Made by a program: the position numbers and the translations under genes. Of a stretch of 64,000 nucleotides of DNA, positions 54,962 through 64,000 are shown piece by piece; within the stretch, counting starts at the first letter, position 1, and each line of letters opens with the position of its first letter. The notes under the pieces are model-generated. The model saw only the letters and a program-made list of their open reading frames with translations, did not search any database and was not told where the DNA came from. The DNA comes from Coptis chinensis (Eukaryota; Streptophyta; Magnoliopsida; Ranunculales; Ranunculaceae), in contig CM027381.1 of the NCBI GenBank assembly GCA_015680905.1, positions 54,564,501-54,628,500 of the forward strand, read 5' to 3'.

Positions 54962-56125
54962 GATATCTTAGAATGATTTGGGGGTTTAACTGGAATGTGG
55001 GAATGGAGTTTGAGACTCCCTCACTAACAAAACAGTAGTGGTGGTGCGGGGGTGGCGTGGCAGTTCCAAATTCTTTGAGGTTTTAGGTGTTTTTCGGTGG
55101 TGGGATTTTTTTTGGATTGGTGGAGGAGTGTTTTGGAGAAGATTTGAATGTGGAATTGTATTGTGGGCGTGGTTGTATTAAGTTTTCTTTTTATTTTTAT
55201 TTTTGGTTAGGTTTTTGAATTTGATAATGGCGGAAATGGAAAGAATCGCTATTCTGTTTGATTCGGAGGAAGGAGACGCATGTGCGTGCATTGGGCCCAA
55301 GCCCAAATTGATTTTCCGATTTTTGTCGATTTTTTTTAGCGCAACTTCAAACTTAAATTGCCGCTTTATTACCGGGCCGATTTTTGCGAATGAGGTATGG
55401 AAATGATCAGGAGAGAATTTCCAATCCAATGATCCATAAAACACTCTATTCCGATAGTGAGTGACATATAAGAAGATGGAAAATGCCTCAAAGTGCGTGC
55501 ATGATGTAAGTTATGCGAACAAATGAAATCTAACTTAATAGAAAATGTCAACCTGAATCGAAATACGATTAAACAGTCTAAAAAACATAAATGGAAAGTT
55601 TGACCATCAATGAAAGAAAACTCGAGCACACCATCCCCAAACAAATTTTAGACAACAGAGTTTAGAAAATTTGTTTTATCAATGGGTGTTTTAAAGTCAG
55701 ATTCCCGAGACCTTTAACAATTAATTGGATATATTAATATCTATACCATGCAGTTTTCTATATATTAACAACTTAAAGAGTTGTGGGTATTTCCATAAAT
55801 AATTACCATAGAATGCCCCCCCAAACAGAATCAAGCACCAAGATTCTTTACCGTGCAACTTATTGACATGAAAACGAAGTCTGATAGACCTAGAACGTAA
55901 CCGAGCATGCACCTTCTTATTCATCTTTGAATGAGAGGTTGTCCAAGTGAATGAGTGTGAAAAAATTGATGGTTGTGGAAGATATGGTGGATAAGGATAA
56001 GTATTAGAAGGAAAGAATGGAAAGAATGAAAATGTGGGTTTAGCATAAAACTCATTCATGGTGTAGGTATGAACTGTCTCAATTCTGAAAATGTAGGTGT
56101 CATGTGCCTTTTCTTTAGGAATTAT
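54962..56125 (-). other. E4 spacer between protease and frame A; deletion region
   Basis: Homologous to the E1 post-integrase spacer. It has tracts at 55631-55643 and 55814-55827 (TGTTTGGGG type, minus strand) and the motif GTCTCGGGAATCTGACTTTAAA at 55691-55712. A 112-residue open frame (55721-56059, Phe/Pro/Tyr-rich) has no match I recognise. RT, RNase H and integrase should lie here but are missing. Confidence 0.6.
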
Positions 56126-58906
56126 TTATGTATTAAGAGGATTTATAAAATTATTAAGTACAAAAGAAACAAAAGGGTCAAGCGCAAACTCTAGGTTCCT
56201 TTGAAAGGGTGGAAAATCGGGAATATTAGTGAGGGAAGATGAATGAGTGTCAGCTAGAGCTCTTAGGTCTAGATCATTAGAAGCCTTGAGATATGCCAGA
56301 CATTCCTCAATAGGTGGGTCAAAAGAATCACTGGGATAGAGGGTGAAAAATTCATCTTCTGTCATAGCGTCAAGGGATAAAGGGATGTTGGCAGGGTGGG
56401 ACTCGCAAGGTGGCAGGGAAGAGTTGCAAGAGTGTTGAAGGAAATCTTCCTCAAGTTCCTCTATGTCCAAGGAGTATTTGTTGAAGTTGGAAATTCCAAA
56501 GGAAAGGAATTTGTGCATCTGGTCATTCGGAAACGTGGTTTTGAAATAATCATGAGCTAAACTCTTGATCATGCTAACCTCTCTATCAATATTTGTATAA
56601 GGCAACTGTTTGATCGTCTTAAAAACGTTAACCGCAACGGAAAGATGGCCAAAAGACAAGGACATCGAACCATCGCAGTAGTTTATAAACGCGTTGGCAG
56701 TTGCCAAGAAAGGGCGGCCTAAAATAATTGGAACAGAATCATTAGCGATTTATATATCGAGGATAACAAAATCCGCAGGATAGTAGAAATCCTGAACCTT
56801 AACCAACACGTTTTCCACTACACCCTTAGGATACTTGATAGACCTATCAGCTAGTTGCAATGTCATTGTTGTAGATTACATTTCATGTAGACCTATTTGT
56901 TTATATAAATAATAAGAGAGTAAATTAACACTCGCCCCGAGGTCTAATAAGGTAGTGGTCGTGTGAGTATCCCCTAAGGTGTATTGTATAGTAGGACGAC
57001 CAGGGTCCTTGTACTTAACTATTCCATTGTGTTATGTTAAAGTTGGAAACTATTCCGTTAAAAAGGCGTCTTTAGGAATCTTTGCCTTACGCCTAGTAGT
57101 GCACAACTCTTTAAGAAACTTAGCATGGTGAGGTAACTTTTTAATCGCTTCAAGGAAAGGTAAGTTTATCGTTAGATTTTTAAAAACTTCCCTAATCTCG
57201 TCAAAATTTGTATCCTTGTTTAACATAGCTAATTTATGAGGAAATGATGTTTTCTCTCTATATTTAGCGTATGAATCAACTAGATGTCTAACCTTTACTT
57301 TCTGTTTCTTAGGTTGTGGTTTAACTGGTACCTCTACAGGGGTAGGATCTTCAGTCTCTGTTTCGGTATCTAGTATAATATCTAGTATAGGGACTACTGG
57401 CAGGGTAACTATAGACATAGTTACTTTGTTATCCACCACTCTACCTGAACGGAGAGTGGTGATGGAATTTATCTCCCCTACGTTTGCATTTTCGTTACTA
57501 GTATTATTGTTTACCTCAAAGGCTGTGTTTGGTGTTTTCGGATTAGGTATCGCTTGTCCTGGAAACACACCTTTGGGTTGCACTTTCTCTTGGGCTAACT
57601 GCTATAAGGAAAGTTGGATGGCTTGTAAAATCTGTTGTTGAGATTGCATAAAGGTATCAAAACGATCTGATTGTGGAGTAGTATTTGCTACTGGTTGTGT
57701 GATAGGAACTATGTCACGTTGATTATTAATGGGCGGATTTTGGTAGTTATTATTTATCAGAACGATACCTCTATTAGCATTATAATTATTATTGTTATAA
57801 TTATTATAATTACCCTGACCTTGTCGTGGTTGCGCTTGGTTGTTATAATTATAATTACCCTGACCTTGTCCTTGTCGTGGTTGAGCTTGGTTATAATTGT
57901 TTGTTTGCGTAACATTTGGGTTAAACAACCTTGGAGGTTGTTGATTATTCCGCAAACCGAAGTTGGGGTTTTGTCGCCAAGCTGCGTTAGGTTCGCTATT
58001 AATGGAACAAACATTATCTTGTTGTGATTGTTGTTGCTCATAAGCGAAAGGACAATAGGAGTCGGGATGCTCTGGACTCAAACAGAAATTACATGGATTG
58101 GAGTTGACATTCATGACGGGGATAGGCGTTTGTTGAATAGAAATAGCCTCTACCTTTTTAGTTAGAGATTCGATTAAATTTTTAAGTTCCGGATCGGGTT
58201 TCATCTCAAACATACCGGCGGCTTTTACTGTTGTAGAAGAACTAGCGTTGCGGGAGATATCGTCACTACCTTCCCAGTTATTATTACGCTTAGTCTGACC
58301 TTCTAAAAATTTATAAGCTTCTAAGGCTCCTTTACTTAAGAAACTACCCCCATTAATTATGTGAAGGACTTCTTTATGGTGGTGTAGAAGTCCATTGAAA
58401 AAGGCACGAACTAACGTGTCTTTCGCGAGGTTATGATGTGGACACTCTATAAGTAGATCGGTGAAATGATTTCATGCCTCTGAAAATGATTCATGAGGAT
58501 TATGTCGAAAGAAATAAATCTTGGAAAGCATTTCATCGGTCTTCAGTGGTGGGTAAAAATGTTCCATGAATAGTTGAACAAGTTTAGCCCACGAGTCCAC
58601 AAAATTAGGTGCTTGGGCAGTTAACCAAGACGCTGCCTTATCGGCTAAGGTGTAGGGAAATACCCTCAGTTTAATTTGTTCAGCACCAACCGTAGGATGG
58701 TGGAATGTAGTAAGGACTTGGTCAATCCTACGCATCTGCTGATAAGGTTTTTCATGGTCTAACCCATGAAAAACGGGTAACAAATTAAATATATTTGGGG
58801 AAATTCGAAAATCCCCTATTTGGTCTGATAGAACGATGCAAGATTTAGGGCTATCGTTCAAGGCTTTGTAAAAGTCAGAGAGAGGAGACTCTCTTTCTTC
58901 AGCCAT
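56126..58906 (-). pseudogene. E4 gag-protease polyprotein
   Basis: This is the most complete gag-protease of the window. It starts MAEERESPLSDFYKALNDSP at 58906. The core is RVFPYTLADKAASWLTAQAP, FMEHFYPPLKTDEML and ECPHHNLAKDTLVRAFF. An early TGA stands where E1 and E2 have Trp (near 58475). The zinc knuckle CNFCLSPEHPDSYC lies at about 58080-58120, then an Asn/Gln/Tyr-rich tail with three PRQGQG-type repeats. VFKNLTINLPFLEAIKKLP is near 57160. Protease has LLDLGASVNLL (about 56930-56960), [18 protein letters not shown] and ILGRPFLATANAFIN (about 56690-56730). About five in-frame stops break it. It ends at 56126 without RT. Confidence 0.9.
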
Positions 58907-59700
58907 TACCTCAGGTGGTGTGTGTGGTATGCTAGCTAGAGGTGTAGTGAGTTGTATACTAGAAAGACTTGTTTGTTACCGTTGTCGGTTAATTACGTTA
59001 GGCGTTTTTCTTCGGCCTGACCTTAATCTCATGCAAGGCTAAGAGCAATCTTAATAAAACACAAGAACACTCCAAACAATTTTGATATGCTATTATGAAC
59101 CTCTAACAGAAGATGTGAGGTGTGGAAGAAAAGAGTACCTGAAAGCCTCCTTGCTCCGCTTATGAATAATGTCTTGTTTACGCGTGCTCAGTATATATAA
59201 CAAGTTAGAACACTGAAAACTTTGAAGAAATGGAAGTTGAAACAAACTGTGGAAATCGGGGCGGTTTCAGCAGAGGGGCTGGTGCGCTAATGGCTCATAA
59301 TATGCCTAGACATGCAGTCGCGACTCGAGGCAAAATTTAAGATTCCAGGCGTGTGAGCGCAAGTGGCGCTCCAAATTGGCCTTGGTAGGGCGCAGGTCGC
59401 ACTCAAGCAAAACCTGGAATTCCAGGCGTGTGAGCGCAGGTGGCGCTCCAAGTTGGCCTTGGTAGGGCGCAGGTGGCGCTCAGGTAAAAGTTGGAGTTCT
59501 TGGCGTTTGGGCGCAGGGTGCGCTCCACTTTGGCTTGCCTATATAGGGCGCAGGTCGCGCTCCGAGTAATTTTTCTTGGAAACTTGCAAAGCTGAAACCG
59601 ACCACCACAGTGGGAATCCAAACAAGGGTGGGTGGGTTATGGGACTTTGAAAAACTATCAATTCTAAAGAAAACAATACTAAAAAGTACTAAGATGGCAG
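58907..59700 (-). other. E4 leader
   Basis: Between primer-binding site and gag. It contains the GC-rich array (59262-59576) and a start-proximal segment with ACCTTAATCTCATGCAAG, also found in the E1 leader. No gene. Confidence 0.65.
59262..59576 (-). repeat. GC-rich tandem array in the E4 leader (77-bp unit)
   Basis: A unit starting ATTCCAGGCGTGTGAGCGCA (59342) repeats 77 bp later (59419), with GGCGCTCCAA.TTGGCC and TTGGTAGGGCGCAGGT inside each. Degenerate copies follow to 59576. It is the counterpart of the E1 leader cassette. Confidence 0.75.
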
Positions 59701-59710
59701 CGGTGCCATT
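59693..59710 (-). other. E4 primer-binding site (tRNA-Asp type, imperfect)
   Basis: The minus strand reads AATGGCACCGCTGCCATC after the 5' LTR. It is nearly the same as in E1, with one further mismatch to tRNA-Asp. Confidence 0.7.
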
Positions 59711-61205
59711 TGATAAACATAAAAGGATAGTCTTACTCACAGATAAAGCTATGAAACTCTAAACACAAGTAAAACTATAAACTGAACTGTTACTTATCAA
59801 AGATATTTGTTTTCTACTCTCGAATCTATTGACGTAGAGTTGGAATAGAAGATTCGCTCCACTCCTAGTCCTTTAGCATTCAAGTTTTCTACAAATTGAC
59901 GAGTCTATCAAAAGTCTAATGAGAGTAATGATGGAATTTATACTACGATGTAAATTCAAATAACAAGTTATGAATAAGCGAAATGACAAGATGCTAAGGG
60001 TTTAAATCTAGATAAAGAATTAAAGGGAATTGAATCGACCTTAACTCGACTTAATCAACTAACAAGACTTGTCATGATCCAAATTGTAATGCTTTGCATA
60101 TCAAAATGGTAGTTCTAATCCCTAATTATACATGGCATCTCTACCAATTAATAACTAGCATGTGAGGTCATCCACTCATTCTCATGGCGAATCAACGACC
60201 TTCTAGAGTGGAATAAACTCTCACGACGATTTCTAAGTTAACAAAGATCAAGTTTCATCAAGGCTTCTTCAACCACTCTAATGGAGGTTTAGCCTTGATT
60301 CATCAAGCTATCATTTCCCATTGAATTAACACTAGACATAATATAAAGATTTGAACTTTACTAATTTTGATTAAACAATACTTCAAATCTACTTAATAAC
60401 TAAAAATTGAATAACAACAAGAATTGAAATTAGATCTACAAATTTAAATGACAAAATTGAAATGAACAAGAATAAACTATTTTATTTATCTAATCAATGA
60501 AGAACAATGATTCAAAGAATTAATCTAAAACAAGGAATGAAACTAATTAATTTAACTAATTGAATTAAAAAACTAGATCTACAAGCTATTTTAATGGCTA
60601 CTTTCTATACTAAGCTATCTAACTCCCTCTTTCTTAAGCGCTAAGTCTTGCTTTATGTAAAGAAGGAGACCAGATCCACAATTTCGTGCATGGGCTGAGG
60701 TCTCATGTTTTGGGCTAGAAAATCGAGCCCAAAGCCGAATTTCTTCAGTCTACAGAGCCCGTTTCAGCTGGCTTTGACTTCAGTAGACGTTTTGTCCACT
60801 TATACTCCTCTGATTGGGTCAAGGCTTAGACCATTAGAAAGATCTTTCCGAGCTGGTCGTTTTGACGTAAAGTAGGCCCAAATCCGAGGCTTGAGTCCAA
60901 AGATACAGTCTTCGGAAGTTCTGCTGACTTGTGCACTATTTTTGCCCGTGTTGACTTTTCAGTTTTTGACCGGGCTTCATAAAGGCTTTGTCTCCTTGAA
61001 TCTTAGCCTTTATCACAGAACTTCTTAGCAACCAACCCTTTTCTCCTTTATATCACCAAAGTGGCACATTTCTGTGCATAATTGAGTTCCATGCCTGCAA
61101 TACATAAAAACACGTAATTAGCATTAACTCTTATTTATTACTCGCATAATTGGTCTAAAAGTAGTATTATTAAGGGGTTAAAACTACAGTTTTGGGCTCT
61201 TATCA
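59711..61205 (-). repeat. E4 5' LTR
   Basis: Partner of 48634-50128. In element orientation it starts TGATAAGAGCCCAAAACTG and ends TTATGTTTATCA. The outer end is followed by ACTTG. Confidence 0.94.
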
Positions 61206-62511
61206 ACTTGGAAGTTTTTGAAAACGTAAGTCAATCCCAACCAGATGGCTGGATTACTCTTTTAGACCGAGCTTAATGCACTGGGGGATAACACATGTAG
61301 ACTTTATAAACAGAATTATTATGAGGTTGAAGACCGGGGAAAGTTGGTGTTTGACAGTTCAAGTACCAGCCTTCTCTCATGGCTCGTCTCTAACGTGCGT
61401 ATGAACTCTTATCTCAACCAGGATTGATTTTCGGTATATGTATCCATATCTTGAGCTGCAGTTCTCTAAGAAGTGCTTGCACATGAGCATTGAAACCAAT
61501 CCATCGAGTCTTACTAGGTGGAGGGTTTTTGTTTGCTACTGAAGACATTTTTGAAAAGTTTTTCAGAACATAGAGATTGAGAAGGGGAAAGGATTTTTAA
61601 GAAAGGAAAATTTTGAAAATTTTGTACAAGTTTGAGTCTTTTAATGTCAGATTCTCGAGACAAAATAGAGAGGTGGAGGCAAAAGATAGAATTAAACAGA
61701 GAATAGTATCACTTTGGGTTACTCTATTTGTTTAATTCTCGTTTGGAGACGCCTCATTTTTTTTAGTTGGTTTTCTCAATCAAAATTATATCTCTAACCA
61801 TAAAGAGGTTTTGACAAAAAGATAAAATTATACGTTAATCCAGTATCATTTTGGTTACTCCAGGGCGTATAACTTTCATTTTTATATCCTCTAGTTTTAA
61901 AACTATGGAGATATGTTTTAAGAAACTTGTACTCAAAAGCTGTGATTCTAGATGCTACTATGTGAAAACAAACCATAACAGATAATCTTAGGCAACTTTT
62001 GTGTCGGCTCTGTGGAGAACCCAATCTAGACAGACAGAGCTTCAACTACGCGAGTTAGGGGATTTACTGTGCAAGACATGGAATGTCCTGACCCGGCCGA
62101 ATAGCTCGGTGATATAGGCGGCCCTTAGTAAGCGAAGCTGATCTCAAACCGCCCCTAGATTGCATTGTTCTAGGGGTTAGTCTGTGTAAAATCCATTTCC
62201 CATTTTGAAAAATCACTTAACTATTGATGTATTGAGAATCTATCGTTAACAGAACAAAGAAAACAAACATTTTTTTAAAAGAAATGTAAAATAAAGAAAA
62301 GAAAAATTGTATACTCGCTCCACAGGTTCACACTTACTCCAATGATGAGTAAAAAGTGTTTTACAAAGAATATACGAGATATACTGTGGACTATGGTTCC
62401 GACACTTACAACCACACCCTCCAAGTGAACAGGTCTGGTTACCTTATTGATGTATCCCCTTAAAGCAAAAGATGGAATGGAATGAGAAAGGAATACATAG
62501 GAAAAAAGGAT
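61206..62511 (-). other. E3 region between E4 and the integrase
   Basis: It resumes E3 after E4. A short minus-strand frame, MSSVANKNPPPSKTRWIGF (from about 61547), sits in the position of an accessory frame but breaks at once and is unassigned. The motif GTCTCGAGAATCTGACATTAAA lies at 61640-61661 (minus). The rest appears non-coding. Confidence 0.5.
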
Positions 62512-63950
62512 TCAATCATCGTAGATGGGATATTGGAGAAGGATTTCTTCGACATCCTTAGACCGTAACTCATGAAAATGTTTGAGGTGCTGACCATTGA
62601 CTTTATGGGTATTGTTGTCCTTATGGTTCTTTAAAGTAATAGTCCCATAAGGGGTGACTTCAGTTATATTAAAAGGACTAGTCCATCGAGTATTCAGTTT
62701 TCCTGGAAAAAGATGCAATCTAGAGATAAAGCAAAACTTTTTGACCAACTTCGAAATGTTTTCGTAAAATATGCTTTTCATGAATCCTTTTCATGTTGGT
62801 TTTTGTAATCTTTTGAAAGGTCATAAGCATCATTTCGAATCTCTTCGAGCTCGTTTATTTGTAGTTTACGCTTTTCACCTGCCGCATCAAGATTATAATT
62901 AAGGGTTTTTATTGCCTACAGGGTATGATGCTCTAGCTCAACTGGAAGATGATAAGGTTTTCCAAAGACCAGTCTGTAGGGGGACATCCCTATAGGTGTT
63001 TTAAAAGTGGTTCTGTATGCCCATAGTGCATTATTCAGACGGAGAGACCAGTCTTTCCTATTTGGATTAACTGTTTTCTCCAAGATATGTTTAATCTCTC
63101 AATTAGAGACTTCTACTTGACCACTTGTTTGAGGATGATATGGAATTGCAACCTTGTGGGTTACTCCATATTTTTTCATGATATGTTCAAAAACTCAATT
63201 GCAAAAATGTGATCCACCATCACTGATGATGGCTTTTGGAACACCAAATCTTGAAAAAATATTTTCTTTTATGAACCTGATGACTATTTTGTTATCATTG
63301 TTACGACATGGTATGGCCTCAATCCATTTAGATACATAGTCTACGGCTACTAGGATGTAGATGAAACCATTAGAAGTTGAAAAAGGTCCCATAGAATCGA
63401 TGCCCCAAATGTCGAATATCTTCACTATAAGAATGAGATTTAAGGGCATCATGTTACATGTAGAAATACGATTGAGATGTTGGCAATGAGCACATGCTTT
63501 GTAATGAAGAAATGCATCATGAAAGAGTGTTGACCAGCAGAATCCACATTGTAAGACCTTAGCAGCAGTTTTATTGACACTAAAATGCCCTCAACAAGCC
63601 TACTCGTGGCAAAATGGAAGAATCGCAGATTGTTCCCATTCTAGAATGCTACATTAGATGATCTGATCTGGGCAGTATTTGAAAAGATACGGGTCATCCC
63701 AATGATAGTACTTTACTTTAGCCAGGAACTTCTTCCTCTGATTTCTATTCCACAATGGTGGAGTCTCTTCACTCACCAGATAATTCACAATATCAGCATA
63801 CCAGGGTGCATAAAGGATCTCGTAAAGGTGCTCATCAAGAAAAGAATCTAAAATGGGCTTGGAATCACTGTCACTATCATCAGTTAACCTAGACAGGTGG
63901 TTAGCCACTACGTTTTCAACTCATTTTTTTATCTTTTATCTCCAAAGTGA
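62512..63950 (-). pseudogene. E3 integrase and RNase H end
   Basis: From right to left on the minus strand: [18 protein letters not shown] (about 63900) after RNase H, the HHCC region with [19 protein letters not shown], a core with GIDSMGPF (about 63390) and IISDGGSHFCN (about 63200), then after a stop [24 protein letters not shown] (about 63100-63180), [19 protein letters not shown], and a C-terminus with LFPGKLNTRWTSPFNITEV. The last residues VEEILLQYPIYDD match the E1 end. All three catalytic acids can be seen. Stops near 63650, 63195, 63100 and 62780 break it. Confidence 0.88.
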
Positions 63951-64000
63951 ATTCTTGCAGGAGGTGATCCATCGGATCAACCTATGCTTAGCATCCTTCT

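Larger units (their letters stand above)
48634..61205 (-). mobile_element. E4: Athila-like element lacking RT-RNase H-integrase
   Basis: Two 1,495-bp LTRs (48634-50128 and 59711-61205), ACTTG on both sides (48629-48633, 61206-61210), a primer-binding site, gag-protease, accessory frames A and B, and a polypurine tract define a 12.6-kb element. Protease is followed within about 350 bp by 3' sequence, so reverse transcriptase, RNase H and integrase are absent. The LTRs differ by a few per cent, so the insertion is not recent. The family is the same as E1. It sits inside E3. Confidence 0.94.
41551..64000 (-). mobile_element. E3: Athila-like element (outer host of S2, S3 and E4), running off the right edge
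   Basis: This minus-strand element has its 3' LTR at 41551-42381, a polypurine tract beside it, a 3' non-coding region, one accessory frame (47038-48053), then after the E4 insertion an integrase (62512-63908) and the RNase H end at the right edge. It interrupts E2's integrase. The right LTR is outside the window, so the target duplication (expected TCACC, 41546-41550) cannot be checked. Confidence 0.8.

Noticed and set aside
57671..58027. Plus-strand Ile-rich open frame
   Set aside because: It is antisense to the Asn/Gln-rich tail of E4 gag, whose motifs are conserved in E2.
1..64000. CRISPR arrays, operons, bacterial genes, tRNA or rRNA genes
   Set aside because: None is supported. The repeats are LTRs, duplications or low-complexity DNA, and the only tRNA-related sequences are retroelement primer-binding sites.

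Overview
This window is plant nuclear DNA, almost certainly from a eudicot, and it consists of nested transposable elements. I found no cellular protein-coding gene, rRNA or tRNA. The evidence is Ty3/Gypsy elements of the Athila type (gag with a CCHC knuckle, a D-L-G-A-S protease, a DDE integrase, LTRs of about 1.5 kb, primer-binding sites partly matching plant tRNA-Asp), plant L1-type LINEs carrying RNase H, a CACTA (En/Spm, TNP2) transposase and a Copia gag. Every coding region is broken by stops, frameshifts or insertions. The species cannot be named from the sequence.

Layout. 1-29366: a CACTA element (transposase on the minus strand, with a GT-AG intron) runs in from the left edge. It is split by Athila element E1 (2687-20058, +, 5-bp duplication CTGAT), by LINE-2 (20634-26729, +, 11-bp duplication) and by solo LTR S1 (27401-28674, 5-bp duplication AGTTC). 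E1's own 3' LTR is split by LINE-1 (12789-18694). 29367-30937: a Copia gag and 5' LTR on the minus strand. 31010-32380: a decayed Ty3/Gypsy gag on the minus strand, split by a 5'-truncated LINE. 32590-41550: Athila element E2, whose LTR-gag-protease-RT(N) half is inverted relative to its RT(C)-RNase H-integrase half. It also carries an ORF1-only LINE derivative and a Mutator-type MITE. 41551 to beyond 64000: Athila-like element E3 (minus), inserted in E2's integrase. E3 contains solo LTR S2 (42692-45199), which contains solo LTR S3 of the same family, and the Athila element E4 (48634-61205, minus, 5-bp duplication ACTTG).

Element biology. E1 and E4 both have paired LTRs and target duplications, but different cores: E1 lacks the gag C-terminus, protease, RT and most of RNase H, while E4 keeps gag-protease and lacks RT to integrase. 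Both retain a 3' region with two accessory reading frames, called A and B here. B resembles the domain annotated in plants as a putative plant transposon protein; A ends in a probable coiled coil. The non-coding parts of E1, E3 and E4 share repeated structure: polypurine-tract-like sequences at module boundaries, a hairpin beside the true polypurine tract, a conserved 3' cassette of about 1.5 kb between two such tracts, and (E1 and E4) a GC-rich repeat cassette placed both before gag and before frame B. These shared non-coding modules, the tandem accessory frames and the E2 inversion are the parts most worth a second look.
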